A DNA stretch of 34,022 bases from Microvirga roseola (GCF_020866965.1 NZ_JAJATX010000026.1:15107-49128), one strand, 5' to 3'; positions 15,785 through 24,500 are shown, counted from the first letter of the stretch. Notes: generated from the letters alone by a model not told the origin. Program-made: numbers and translations.

Positions 15785-17062
15785 ATGACAGCTTCTGTCG
15801 CAACCCGGTCTTCCTCCCCCACCACGGTGAAGGCTCTCACATCCCCCGGCGGCGTGGAGGCCTGGCACGTCGAATCCGACGTGGTGCCGCTGATCGCCGT
15901 CTCCTTCATCTTCGAGGGCGGCTCGGCGCACGATCCCGCGGACAAGCCTGGCGTGGCGCAGATGCTCGCCCGCCTGCTCGACGAAGGTGCGGGCGATCTC
16001 AACTCCGACGCCTTCCAGGAGCGGCTGGCCGCGCGCGCCATCGAGCTGTCCTTCAATGCCGGCAACGACGCCATCGGCGGCTCGCTGAAGACCCTGGTCA
16101 AGCATGCGGACGAAGCCTTCGAACTGCTTCGCATGGCGCTCGCCGAGCCGCGCTTCGATCAGGACGCCATCGAGCGGGTGCGGGCGCAGACCATCGCGGG
16201 CCTGCGCTATCAGCAGAACGATCCGGGCGTCATGGCGACCCGCCGCTTCTTCGAGGAGGGTTTTGCCGGCCATCCTTACGGCCGCCCGACCTCCGGCACG
16301 CCCGAGAGCGTGGCCGCGATCACGCGGGGCGACATCGTCGACATGCACCGGGCGATGATCGCACGCGGCCGCATCAAGGTCGCGGTCGTCGGCGCCATCG
16401 ATGCGGACCGCCTCGCGGGACTGCTCGACAGGGTGTTCGGCTCCCTGCCGGAGGCCCAGCCTCTCGGCATCATCGAGCCTGCGGTGCTCCAGAAGATCGG
16501 CGAGCGCATCGTGGTTGACCTCGACGTGCCGCAATCCGTGATCCGCTTCGGCATGCACGGCATCGCCTGGCGCGATCCCGGCTTCATCCCGGCCTATGTG
16601 CTCAACCACATCCTCGGCGGCGGCGCCTTCACCTCGCGCCTCTTCCAGGAGGTGCGCGAGAAGCGGGGTCTCGCCTACAGCGTCGGCACGTCGCTCGTGA
16701 GCTACCGCGCCGCCTCCATGACCTGGGGCTACACCGCCACCAAGAACGAGCGCGTGACCGAGGCGCTCGACGTCATTTCCGGCGAGATGGCGCGCCTGAG
16801 GGACGAGGGGCCCTCCGACGAGGAGCTTCAGAAGGCGAAGGATTACCTCATCGGCTCCTACGCGCTGGGCTTCGATACCTCGACCAAGATCGCCCATACC
16901 CTGGTGCAGATCGCCTTCGAGGGCCTCGGCATCGACTACATCGCCCGCCGCAATGGTCTTGTCGGCGCCGTGACGCAGGCCGACATCCGCACGGCCGCGG
17001 ACCGCATCATCGGCGACGGCCGCATGCTGACCGTCATCGCAGGACGACCGACCGGGCTGTGA
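15785..17062 (+). CDS. M16 family peptidase, non-catalytic subunit
   Basis: A 425-residue M16 homologue. Where the partner has HFLEH this protein has GVAQMLARLLDEG (57-69), so the zinc ligands are missing. The substrate-positioning arginine/tyrosine region is present: GGGAFTSRLFQEVREKRGLAYSV at about 278-300 in shortened form here (SRLFQEVREKRGLAYS). One subunit supplying zinc and the other the R/Y pair is the known arrangement of heterodimeric M16B peptidases. GAGG lies about 8 bases before the ATG, and the gap to the first subunit gene is 69 bases, so they are likely one operon. Substrate unknown; quality control of peptides in the periplasm or cytoplasm is possible. Confidence 0.92.
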   Translation: MTASVATRSSSPTTVKALTSPGGVEAWHVESDVVPLIAVSFIFEGGSAHDPADKPGVAQMLARLLDEGAGDLNSDAFQERLAARAIELSFNAGNDAIGGSLKTLVKHADEAFELLRMALAEPRFDQDAIERVRAQTIAGLRYQQNDPGVMATRRFFEEGFAGHPYGRPTSGTPESVAAITRGDIVDMHRAMIARGRIKVAVVGAIDADRLAGLLDRVFGSLPEAQPLGIIEPAVLQKIGERIVVDLDVPQSVIRFGMHGIAWRDPGFIPAYVLNHILGGGAFTSRLFQEVREKRGLAYSVGTSLVSYRAASMTWGYTATKNERVTEALDVISGEMARLRDEGPSDEELQKAKDYLIGSYALGFDTSTKIAHTLVQIAFEGLGIDYIARRNGLVGAVTQADIRTAADRIIGDGRMLTVIAGRPTGL

Positions 17063-17093
17063 GCTCCGGCCGCAATTCGCGCACTCACCTTTC

Positions 17094-17131
17094 AGAGCGG
17101 CCCGGAATTCATAGGGATTCCGGGCCGCTCT
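17094..17131 (+). terminator. Perfect 15-bp hairpin after the M16 operon
   Basis: AGAGCGGCCCGGAAT and its exact reverse complement ATTCCGGGCCGCTCT surround an 8-base loop, 31 bases after the M16 stop. There is no T-run, so it may be a Rho-assisted stop or a messenger-protecting stem rather than a classic intrinsic terminator. Confidence 0.6.
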
Positions 17132-17181
17132 GGTCTCTGCTCCCACTCTGCCCTAATGTCTCGCTCCACCATTCACGCGTT

Positions 17182-17185
17182 GGAG
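17182..17185 (+). promoter_or_regulatory. Ribosome-binding site deciding the pgi start
   Basis: GGAG ends 9 bases before the ATG at 17195. The earlier in-frame ATG at 17156 has no comparable site, so the shorter protein is preferred. Confidence 0.5.
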
Positions 17186-17194
17186 CATTCTCTC

Positions 17195-18511
17195 ATGGCC
17201 CTGCAGCAATCGATCGATCTTGCCCTGGAAGCCCATATCGGGGGATGCGGTCTGCCGCAGGCGGCGCTCGATGCCGCGCTGGAGAAGGTCGGGGAGGCCA
17301 TGAAGCGGCTCTCCGAGGACGATTCTTCGGGCCGGCTGCCGCTCCTGCACATGCCGGGCACGACCGAAGACCTCGCCAGCATCTGCGAGGCAGCCGCCTG
17401 GCTGCGCCGGGATGCGACGGATGTGGTCTTCCTCGGCACCGGCGGATCGAGCCTCGGCGGCCAGACCCTGGCGCAGCTGCGGGACTATGCGGTGCCGGGC
17501 GCGGGCCGCTTTACGGAAAGCCCGCGGGTCCATTTCCTCGACAATCTCGACCCCGTCACCTTCGACCATATCCTGCACAAGCTGCCCCATTCCTCGACGC
17601 GCTTCGTCGCGATCTCGAAATCGGGGGGCACGGGCGAGACCCTGATGCAAACCATCGCCGTGCTCTCCGAATTCTCCAAGGCGGGCCTGAGAGCGCAGCC
17701 CGGCGACATGATGCTCGGCCTCTCCGAGCCGAGGAAGCAGGGCGGCAGGAATGCGCTTCGCGACCTTCTCGAGCCGGAAGGGGTGCGCTTCCTGGAGCAC
17801 CACACCGGCATCGGCGGGCGTTACTCGGTGCTCAACAATGTGGGTCTGCTCCCCGCCGCCGTGCTGGGCCTGAACATCGATGCGATCCGCGAGGGCGCGG
17901 CGGAGGCCTATGAGCCCTTCCGCTCCGGCCGGAGCGCCAAGGATGCCCCGGCGGCTCTTGGAGCAGCCCTCAATGTTGCCGCGGCAGGCCAGGGCAAGGG
18001 CATTGCCGTCGCCATGGCCTATGCGGATCGGCTGGAGCGCTTCACCCGCTGGTGGGTGCAGCTCTGGGCCGAGAGCATCGGCAAGGACGGCCATGGCACC
18101 CAGCCGGTGGCCGCCATCGGCCCGGTGGATCAGCACAGTCAGCTCCAGCTCTACCTCGCCGGCCCCAACGACAAGCTCTTCACCGTGATGACCACGGGCG
18201 TGGCGGGGAAGGGGCCCCGCATGGACGAGAAGCTGGCGCAGCGCGCCGGCGAGACGGGCTTCGCGGGCAAGAGCATCGGCGACCTCGTGGCGGCCCAGGG
18301 CCGCGCCACCGCCGACACGCTCGCCAAGAACGGCCGCCCGACCCGGCGCATCCATGTGGAGACGCTCGACGAGCGGGCGCTGGGCGAGCTGCTCATGCAT
18401 TTCATGCTGGAGACCATCCTCACCGGCTACGCCCTCGGCGTCGATCCCTTCGACCAGCCGGCGGTGGAGGAGGGCAAGATCCTGGCGAAGCAGTATCTCG
18501 CGCAAGGGTGA
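17195..18511 (+). CDS. pgi: Glucose-6-phosphate isomerase
   Basis: Pgi interconverts glucose 6-phosphate and fructose 6-phosphate in the cytoplasm, linking glycolysis/Entner-Doudoroff metabolism and gluconeogenesis. The product (438 residues from ATG 17195; 451 from 17156) shows FLGTGGSSLGGQ, the sugar-phosphate-binding ISKSGGTGET, GGRYSVLNNVGLLPA, and the PGI signature region GPVDQHSQLQLY. It is the short form lacking the N-terminal extension of E. coli Pgi, usual in Hyphomicrobiales. The hairpin at 17094-17131 separates it from the M16 genes, so it is probably transcribed alone. It is convergent with isocitrate lyase. Confidence 0.94.
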   Translation: MALQQSIDLALEAHIGGCGLPQAALDAALEKVGEAMKRLSEDDSSGRLPLLHMPGTTEDLASICEAAAWLRRDATDVVFLGTGGSSLGGQTLAQLRDYAVPGAGRFTESPRVHFLDNLDPVTFDHILHKLPHSSTRFVAISKSGGTGETLMQTIAVLSEFSKAGLRAQPGDMMLGLSEPRKQGGRNALRDLLEPEGVRFLEHHTGIGGRYSVLNNVGLLPAAVLGLNIDAIREGAAEAYEPFRSGRSAKDAPAALGAALNVAAAGQGKGIAVAMAYADRLERFTRWWVQLWAESIGKDGHGTQPVAAIGPVDQHSQLQLYLAGPNDKLFTVMTTGVAGKGPRMDEKLAQRAGETGFAGKSIGDLVAAQGRATADTLAKNGRPTRRIHVETLDERALGELLMHFMLETILTGYALGVDPFDQPAVEEGKILAKQYLAQG

Positions 18512-18525
18512 GCCCGGACAAATCG

Positions 18526-18564
18526 AAAGCGGATTGCGATTGGGGTGAAATCGCAATCCGCTTT
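18526..18564. terminator. Perfect 16-bp hairpin downstream of pgi
   Basis: AAAGCGGATTGCGATT and AATCGCAATCCGCTTT are exact reverse complements around a 7-base loop, starting 15 bases after the pgi stop. The flanks are symmetrical (A-rich before, T-rich at the stem end), so it could act on both strands. A second hairpin follows 20 bases later. Confidence 0.65.
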
Positions 18565-18584
18565 GAGAGAGGTTCTGTCGGCTG

Positions 18585-18622
18585 TCAGGCGGAGCGATGC
18601 TCGCTCCGCCTGAAGCTTTTTT
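18585..18622 (+). terminator. Intrinsic terminator of pgi
   Basis: TCAGGCGGAGCGA pairs with TCGCTCCGCCTGA (13 bp) around a 3-base loop, followed by AGC and six T residues (18617-18622). This is a textbook plus-strand terminator. Its T-run overlaps the stop codon of isocitrate lyase on the other strand. Confidence 0.8.
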
Positions 18623-20213
18623 AGCCGAACTGGTTCATCGTGTTGTGGACGCCGCCCGCCTTGAGCGCGGCCTCGCCCGCAAAGTACTCCTTGTGGTCGT
18701 CGCCAATGTCGGAGCCGGCCATGTTCTGGTGCTTCACGCAGGCGATGCCCTGGCGGATCTCCTGGCGCTGGACGTTGCGGACGTAACCCAGCATGCCCTG
18801 CTCGCCGAAATATTCCTTCGCCAGATTGTCGGTCGACAGAGCCGCCGTGTGGTAGGTCGGCAAGGTGATGAGGTGGTGGAAGATGCCCGCGCGCTTTGCG
18901 CCGTCCGCCTGGAAGGTGCGGATGCGCTCGTCGGCTTCCCTGGCGAGATCCGTGTCGTCGTATTCCACGCTCATCAGCTTGGCGCGGTCAAACTTCGACA
19001 CGTCCTTTCCGGCCTTCTCCCACGCGTCGTAGACCTGCTGACGGAAGTTGATGGTCCAGTTGAAGGAGGGCGAGTTGTTGTAGACGAGCTTCGCGTTCGG
19101 GAAGACCTCGCGGACGCGGCCCATCATGCTGGCGATCTGCTCCACATGCGGCTTTTCCGTTTCGATCCAGAGCAGATCCGCGCCGTTCTGGAGCGCGGTG
19201 ATGCAGTCGAGCACGCAGCGGTCCGCGCCGGTGCCGGGGCGGAACTGGAACAGGTTGCTGGGGAGGCGCTTCGGACGCATCAGCTTACCGTTGCGGTTGA
19301 TCACCACGTCGCCGTTGACGCAGTTGTCCGGCGTGATCTCTTCGCAGTCGAGGAAGCTGTTGTAGAGGTCGCCGAAATCGCCCGGCTGACGGCTGAAGGC
19401 GATCTGCTTGGTGAGGCCTGCGCCCAGCGAGTCGGTGCGGGCGACGATCAGGCCGTCGTCGACGCCCAGCTCCAGGAAGGCATAGCGAATGGCGCGGATC
19501 TTGGCGATGAAATCCTCGTGCGGAACGGTGACCTTGCCGTCCTGGTGTCCGCACTGCTTCTCGTCCGAGACCTGGTTCTCGATCTGCAGGCAGCAGGCGC
19601 CTGCCTCGATCATCTTCTTGGCGAGCAGATAGGTCGCCTCGGCATTGCCGAAGCCCGCATCGATGTCGGCGATGATCGGAACGACATGGGTCTGGTAATT
19701 GTCGATGGCGTTGAGGATCTCACGCTCCTTGATCACGTTGCCGCTTTTGCGCACGGCATCGAGATCACGGAACAGAAGCCCGAGCTCGCGGGCATCGGCC
19801 TGGCGCAGGAAGGTGTAGAGCTCCTCGATCAGGGCGGGGACGCTCGTCTTCTCATGCATCGACTGGTCGGGGAGGGGACCGAACTCCGAGCGGAGCGCGG
19901 CGACCATCCAGCCCGACAGGTACAGGTAGCGGCGCTTGGTGGAGCCGAAATGCTTCTTGATGGAGATCATCTTCTGCTGGCCGATGAAGCCGTGCCAGCA
20001 GCCGAGAGACTGGGTGTAGAGCGCCGGATCGGAATCGTAGGCGGCCATGTCCTCCCGCATGATCTTCGCGGTGTAGCGCGCGATATCGAGCCCTGTCTGG
20101 AAGCGGTTCTGCAGGCGCATCCGGGCGACGGATTCCGGATTGATGCCGTTCCAGGTGTCCGGGTAGCTTTCGATCAGCGTCTGGGCCTGTGCGATATGAT
20201 CCTGATAAGCCAT
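18621..20213 (-). CDS. aceA: Isocitrate lyase
   Basis: Isocitrate lyase splits isocitrate into glyoxylate and succinate, the first step of the glyoxylate shunt needed for growth on acetate and fatty acids. The 530-residue product has PIIADIDAGFGN (about 179-190), LQIENQVSDEKQCGHQ containing the catalytic signature KQCGH (219-223), VARTDSLGAG, and the conserved end HNTMNQFG. It is the long form of about 530 residues found in Pseudomonas and Acinetobacter rather than the 430-residue E. coli form. ATG at 20213 is preferred over 20219 because AGGA lies 8 bases before it. Malate synthase is not in the window. The upstream region (20220-20430) is AT-richer than its surroundings and probably regulatory. 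Confidence 0.96.
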   Translation of the reverse strand: MAYQDHIAQAQTLIESYPDTWNGINPESVARMRLQNRFQTGLDIARYTAKIMREDMAAYDSDPALYTQSLGCWHGFIGQQKMISIKKHFGSTKRRYLYLSGWMVAALRSEFGPLPDQSMHEKTSVPALIEELYTFLRQADARELGLLFRDLDAVRKSGNVIKEREILNAIDNYQTHVVPIIADIDAGFGNAEATYLLAKKMIEAGACCLQIENQVSDEKQCGHQDGKVTVPHEDFIAKIRAIRYAFLELGVDDGLIVARTDSLGAGLTKQIAFSRQPGDFGDLYNSFLDCEEITPDNCVNGDVVINRNGKLMRPKRLPSNLFQFRPGTGADRCVLDCITALQNGADLLWIETEKPHVEQIASMMGRVREVFPNAKLVYNNSPSFNWTINFRQQVYDAWEKAGKDVSKFDRAKLMSVEYDDTDLAREADERIRTFQADGAKRAGIFHHLITLPTYHTAALSTDNLAKEYFGEQGMLGYVRNVQRQEIRQGIACVKHQNMAGSDIGDDHKEYFAGEAALKAGGVHNTMNQFG

Positions 20214-20219
20214 GTCCAT

Positions 20220-20690
20220 GTTCCTCGATCAGATTGAGAGATAGAGACTGAACGCGGCAGTACAGGGTGCGGTGCGGCCCCGTGAAGCCAAGTTAAGGTT
20301 CGGATGTAAAGGTTTGCAGGAATGGCCGAGTAAATCTGTAAATTTTCTGACATGTTCCGGGGCGATCCTTTGCCGGGCCAAGGCTTTGATCTCGCTGCAA
20401 AACAGCTGCCTGTGACTGGCTCGTGTCCGTTAATGCCTTGGCATATCTCGGTTCTGTCTTAGCCTAAAGGGTAAGCCGGTGGCGCGGCTCGAAGCGGCCG
20501 GGTTCGCGCCTGTCACACGCATGGGAGTGTGTTCGCCTTTACAAGAGGACCTGCCTGTGTGGGATTTCTCCAATCGTCTGGCCTTACAGGGGAGGCTGGA
20601 ACGGGCAGGGGAATAACGCCGCGCCTGCTGGCCTATTCGGGCTGCAATCCCTATGTTTCCGGAAGCGAATCCTTCGAGCCAGAAGCCCTC
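20220..20690. other. Divergent intergenic region between aceA and mutL
   Basis: About 470 bases with no supported gene. The aceA side is AT-richer than its neighbourhood. It holds GTTTGCAG (20312-20319) and the opposing CTGCAAAAC (20395-20403), which form a loose dyad resembling the TTTGCA-type half-sites of regulators of glyoxylate-shunt genes. A GGAAC (minus strand, 20357-20353) is followed by ATTT-type sequence after 18-19 bases, a poor stress-promoter match. The mutL frame stays open back to 20529, but composition and motif alignment place its start at 20691. Confidence 0.35.
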
Positions 20691-22544
20691 ATGCCCGTCC
20701 GCCGCCTCGATCCCATCCTTGTCGACCGCATCGCGGCGGGCGAGGTCGTCGAGCGCCCGGCGGCGGCCGTGAAGGAACTGGTCGAGAATGCGGTCGATGC
20801 GGGGGCCTCCTCCATCGACATCACCGTTGAGGCGGGCGGGCGCCGCCTGATCCGCATCGTCGACGACGGGCAGGGCATGAGCCCGGAGGATCTGGAACTG
20901 GCGGTCGAGCGCCACGCCACCTCCAAGCTGCCGGACGGCGATCTTTTTTCCATCAACACGCTGGGGTTCCGCGGCGAGGCTCTGCCGTCCATCGGGGCGG
21001 TGGCGCGGCTGGCCATCACCACGCGCACGGCTGAGGCCGAGGCGGCTTCCTCCATCGTCGTGGAGGCGGGCGTGAAGGGCTCGGTTCGGCCGGCCTCCGC
21101 GCCCAAGGGCACGCGGATCGAGGTCACGGACCTCTTCGCCGCGACGCCCGCGCGCCTGAAATTCCTGAAGAGCGACCGCTCGGAGGCGCAGGCCGTGGCG
21201 GAGATCGTCAAGCGTCTCGCCATCGCGCACCCGACCATCCGCTTCACGCTCTCGGGCGAGCACATCACCTCCTTCACCTATCCGCCGGAGGAGCCCGGCG
21301 AGCACGGCTTCCTGCGCCGCCTGTCGCGGGTGCTGGGCGCGGAGTTCCACGAGAACTCCATGCCCATCGGCGTCGAGCGCGAAGGCGTGCGGCTTGCCGG
21401 TTTCGCCAGCCTTCCGACCTTTCATCGCGGCACGGGCGCCTCGATCCATTTCGTGGTCAATGGACGTCCCGTACGAGACAAGCTGCTGCTCGGCGCGGTG
21501 CGCGGCGCCTATGCGGACGTGATGGCCTCCGACCGGCATCCGGTTCTCGCCATCATGATCGATCTCGATCCCCGCGCGGTGGATGTGAACGTGCATCCGG
21601 CAAAGACCGAGGTGCGCTTCCGCGATCCCGCTTTCATGCGCGGCTTCGTGGTGGCGGCCTTGAAGGAGGCGATCGCCCGTTTCGGCTTCCGCTCGGCCTC
21701 GACTGGCGGCGCGCGCACCCTGGAGAGCCTGCGCCCGCAAGGGACGCTGCCGCCGCGCCTGGCCTCGTCGCCCTATCGCGGGCCCTCGATCCGGCCTGCG
21801 AACGCCTTTGCCGGCTGGCAGGCTCCTCTTGACCCGCCGGAGCGCGGCCATGCTCCCGCATCGGGACTCGCGGAAATGCAGGCGAGCCTGCCGGATCTTT
21901 CCGCGCCTTCCGCCGACAGCCGCGCAACGCTTGCCGAGATCGAGCCCGAGGCGGAGGAAGCGCCGCTGGGAGCTGCCCGCGCGCAGGTGCACGGCACTTA
22001 CATCGTCGCGCAGACAAAGGACGGCATCGTGCTCATCGACCAGCATGCGGCCCATGAGCGCCTCGTCTATGAGCGCCTGAAACGGGAGCGCGCCTCCTCC
22101 GGCATCGCGCGCCAGATGCTGCTGATTCCGGAAGTGGTCGATCTCGACCCCGTCGATGCGGATCGGGTTCTGGCGGAAGCGGAGGCTCTGGAGAGCCTCG
22201 GCCTTGTCGTCGAGCCCTTCGGCCATGGCGCGCTCCTCGTGCGCGAGGTGCCTTCCGCGCTGGCGGGCGGGCGCATCAGGGAGCTGGTGCAGGATGTGGC
22301 CGATGCGCTTGCCGAATGGGGGCAGGGGGCCGCGAACCCGCTGGAGGAGCGCCTCGACGCCGTTCTCTCGCGCATATCCTGCCACGGCTCGATCCGCGCC
22401 GGCCGCCGCATGCAGCCCGAGGAGATGAATGCACTGCTGCGCGAGATGGAGGCGACGCCCCTTTCAGGCCAGTGCAACCACGGCCGGCCCACTTACGTGG
22501 AGCTGAAGCTTTCCGATATCGAGCGGCTGTTCGGACGGCGATGA
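20691..22544 (+). CDS. mutL: DNA mismatch repair protein MutL (endonuclease type)
   Basis: MutL couples mismatch recognition by MutS to strand removal. The 617-residue product has the GHKL ATPase domain: IAAGEVVERPAAAVKELVENAVDAG in the first 40 residues (catalytic E29, Mg-binding N33), DDGQGM (58-63) and GFRGEAL (92-98). A Pro-rich linker spans about 345-425. The C-terminal dimerisation domain carries DQHAAHERLVYE at 450-461, matching the endonuclease motif DQHA(x)2E(x)4E, and CNHGRPT near the end. It should therefore nick DNA itself, as in organisms without MutH. Start at 20691 (MPVRRLDP) fits the family; the open frame upstream to 20529 lacks similarity. The stop overlaps the DUF202 start (ATGA). 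Confidence 0.96.
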   Translation: MPVRRLDPILVDRIAAGEVVERPAAAVKELVENAVDAGASSIDITVEAGGRRLIRIVDDGQGMSPEDLELAVERHATSKLPDGDLFSINTLGFRGEALPSIGAVARLAITTRTAEAEAASSIVVEAGVKGSVRPASAPKGTRIEVTDLFAATPARLKFLKSDRSEAQAVAEIVKRLAIAHPTIRFTLSGEHITSFTYPPEEPGEHGFLRRLSRVLGAEFHENSMPIGVEREGVRLAGFASLPTFHRGTGASIHFVVNGRPVRDKLLLGAVRGAYADVMASDRHPVLAIMIDLDPRAVDVNVHPAKTEVRFRDPAFMRGFVVAALKEAIARFGFRSASTGGARTLESLRPQGTLPPRLASSPYRGPSIRPANAFAGWQAPLDPPERGHAPASGLAEMQASLPDLSAPSADSRATLAEIEPEAEEAPLGAARAQVHGTYIVAQTKDGIVLIDQHAAHERLVYERLKRERASSGIARQMLLIPEVVDLDPVDADRVLAEAEALESLGLVVEPFGHGALLVREVPSALAGGRIRELVQDVADALAEWGQGAANPLEERLDAVLSRISCHGSIRAGRRMQPEEMNALLREMEATPLSGQCNHGRPTYVELKLSDIERLFGRR

Positions 22545-22903
22545 GCGACGGCGATCCCGAAACCGCCAGCCGCATCGACCTGGCGAATGACCGCACCATG
22601 CTGGCGGCCGAGCGCACCTTGTCCGCCTGGTGGCGCACGGCCATGGCGGCATTGGCGGGCGCGGTGGGTTTCGTGCGGCTCTTCGGCGATGTCCAGCCGC
22701 AATGGCTTATCCGCGGCGGCGCGACGCTTCTCATCGGCCTTGCGGTTCTGATCGTCGGCATCGCCTTCCGGCGCTACCGAAAGACCTCCAAGAAGATCAA
22801 CAACCTGGAGGTCCGTTCGCTTTCCCTGCCGGCGCTCGCGGCCGGAACGGGCCTGCTCGTGATCGCTGCTGCGGTGGCAGCCGCCGTGACCTGGCTGCTT
22901 TAG
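22541..22903 (+). CDS. DUF202 family membrane protein
   Basis: A 120-residue inner-membrane protein with three hydrophobic segments (about 31-49, 58-77, 95-119). The N-terminal NDRTMLAAERTLSAWWRTAMAAL matches the DUF202 hallmark LAxERTxLAWxRTxL. The family (YidH-like) has no firmly established function. Its ATG overlaps the mutL stop (ATGA), so it is translationally coupled to mutL, and it ends 5 bases before the convergent aldo/keto reductase gene. Confidence 0.88.
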   Translation: MSDGDPETASRIDLANDRTMLAAERTLSAWWRTAMAALAGAVGFVRLFGDVQPQWLIRGGATLLIGLAVLIVGIAFRRYRKTSKKINNLEVRSLSLPALAAGTGLLVIAAAVAAAVTWLL

Positions 22904-22908
22904 GCAAG

Positions 22909-23958
22909 CTACTTCCCCCGCGACGGCCCCTCCCGCTCCGACGAGGCCGCCCAGATGTTGAGGCCGCCTTCCACCGCATGGCTGTCGATCGCAGCCAGCT
23001 CCTCCGCCGTGAAGGACAGGTTCTTGAGGGCCGCGACGCAATCGAGGATCTGCTCCTTGCGGCTGGCGCCGATGAGCGCGGTGGTGACGCGCCTGTCGCG
23101 CAGCACCCAGGCGAGAGCCATTTGGGCCAGCGTCTGGCCGCGCCGTTCCGCCAGGCTGTTGAGGCCGCGGATGCGGGCGATGTTGTCTTCGTTGATGAAG
23201 CTCTCGCGCAGGGACTTTCCGGCGGCGGCGCGGCTGTCGGCGGGAATGCCGTCCAGGTATTTCGTGGTGAGCATGCCTTGAGCCAGGGGCGAGAACACGA
23301 TGGTGCCCATGCCGCACTCCTCGAGCGTGTCGAGCAGACGATCCTCCTCGATCCAGCGGTTGAGCATGGAATAGCTCGGCTGGTGGATGATGCAGGGCGT
23401 CTTCAGCTCGCGCAGGATCGCCACCGCCTCCCGGGTTCTCTGGCTGTTGTAGGAGGAAAGCCCGACATAGAGCGCCTTGCCCTGCCGCACGGCCGTGTCG
23501 AGGGCCATCATGGTCTCCTCCAGCGGCGTGTCGGGATCGAAACGGTGCGAGTAGAAGATGTCCACGTAGTCGAGCCCCATGCGCTTGAGGCTCTGGTCGA
23601 GGCTGGAGAGAAGATACTTGCGGCTGCCCCATTCCCCGTATGGGCCGGGCCACATGCGGTAGCCCGCCTTGGTCGAGATCACCAGTTCGTCGCGCAAGCC
23701 ATGGAAGTCGTTGCGCAGGATGTCGCCGAAGAGGGTTTCCGCCGATCCGGGAGGCGGGCCGTAATTGTTGGCGAGGTCGAAATGCGTGATGCCGAGATCG
23801 AATGCGGTGCGGCAGAGCTCGCGGGCGTTGGCGGCCGACCGGTCCTCGCCGAAATTGTGCCAGAGCCCGAGCGAGATCGCCGGCAGCAGCAGTCCGCTCC
23901 GGCCGCACCGGTTGTAGGTCATCGTCTCATAGCGGTTCTCGGCAGGCTGATAGGCCAT
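22909..23958 (-). CDS. mgrA: Aldo/keto reductase, L-glyceraldehyde-3-phosphate reductase type
   Basis: A 349-residue NADPH-dependent reductase close in pattern to E. coli YghZ/Gpr, which reduces L-glyceraldehyde 3-phosphate and detoxifies methylglyoxal. The catalytic tetrad is visible: D61 and Y66 in FDLANNYGPPPGSAE, K97 in STKAGY, H138 in FYSHRFDP. MWPGPYGEWGSRKYL (102-116) is typical of this subfamily, which also resembles potassium-channel beta subunits. The C-terminal cofactor loop IGASRKEQI is present. It lies alone between convergent DUF202 and a 173-base gap. The exact substrate is uncertain. Confidence 0.9.
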   Translation of the reverse strand: MAYQPAENRYETMTYNRCGRSGLLLPAISLGLWHNFGEDRSAANARELCRTAFDLGITHFDLANNYGPPPGSAETLFGDILRNDFHGLRDELVISTKAGYRMWPGPYGEWGSRKYLLSSLDQSLKRMGLDYVDIFYSHRFDPDTPLEETMMALDTAVRQGKALYVGLSSYNSQRTREAVAILRELKTPCIIHQPSYSMLNRWIEEDRLLDTLEECGMGTIVFSPLAQGMLTTKYLDGIPADSRAAAGKSLRESFINEDNIARIRGLNSLAERRGQTLAQMALAWVLRDRRVTTALIGASRKEQILDCVAALKNLSFTAEELAAIDSHAVEGGLNIWAASSEREGPSRGK

Positions 23959-24024
23959 CGGTTTCTCCGGACGGGCTGGGACTTCAGGCGATATAGGTCA
24001 GGGCCGGCCCGATGATAAGCGTGT

Positions 24025-24052
24025 CCTGACCCTGCAGATGTCAGGGCTCAGG
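24025..24052. terminator. Hairpin in the gap between mgrA and the DUF6894 gene
   Basis: CCTGACCCTG pairs with CAGGGCTCAGG with a one-base bulge. It lies downstream of the DUF6894 gene on the minus strand and may end its transcription. No T-run follows, so the call is weak. The rest of 23959-24131 shows no gene. Confidence 0.3.
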
Positions 24053-24131
24053 TTCTGTGAGGCGCAGGCCCCGCTTCCCCGTCCTTCGAATGGCTCCCTT
24101 CCTTGGGAGGGCACTATATTCGACAGGTCCG

Positions 24132-24359
24132 TCAGTCCTGCAGCGCATCCAGCGGAATCGAGAGCAGGACCTGCCCCGAAGCATCCGCGACCTCCATGTG
24201 CCAGCCGCTCCATTCGTCAGCGGTCGGGGAGGTCTCCTTCCTCATTTCCCTGATGGCCTCAAGTGCCTGGTAACGCGCAGCTTCCAGATCCGGGACGTCG
24301 ATGCCCGTTTCATCCGGAATACGGTCATGCGCGTGCACAAAATGAAAAAAGCAACGCAT
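24132..24359 (-). CDS. DUF6894 family small protein
   Basis: A 75-residue protein starting MRCFFHFVHAHDRIPDETGI and continuing VPDLEAARYQALEAI, then WSGWHMEVADASGQVLLSIP. This Y/F-FHF...D..G.e.pD.eaAr.eA...W.levvDe.G..v..ip layout is that of DUF6894, a family frequent in multiple copies in Methylobacterium and Microvirga. Function unknown. AAAGGG about 9 bases before the ATG at 24359 supports this start; the longer reading to 24404 adds an unrelated N-terminus. The upstream region (24405-24500) is AT-rich and contains the palindrome CTAACGTTAG (24414-24423), possibly promoter or operator. Confidence 0.83.
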   Translation of the reverse strand: MRCFFHFVHAHDRIPDETGIDVPDLEAARYQALEAIREMRKETSPTADEWSGWHMEVADASGQVLLSIPLDALQD

Positions 24360-24500
24360 GTCGGGGACCCTTTGAACGCCGCCCCAACTCAATCTCGAAT
24401 GCATTTATATGTTCTAACGTTAGCTAAGGCATCATTGCGCAATGGCAAGCGTAGCTTTCAAATTTGCCAACAGGTGGTGAGCTTTCGGCATGGCTCTTCC

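Noticed and set aside
14405..17146. 913-codon minus-strand open frame over both M16 genes
   Set aside because: High-GC antisense frame; the plus strand has the zinc motif, R/Y region and ribosome-binding sites, and the minus product is His/Gly/Ala-rich with no motif.
18597..20237. 546-codon plus-strand frame over isocitrate lyase
   Set aside because: Antisense shadow; the minus strand has KQCGH and full-length family similarity. It also starts inside the pgi terminator.
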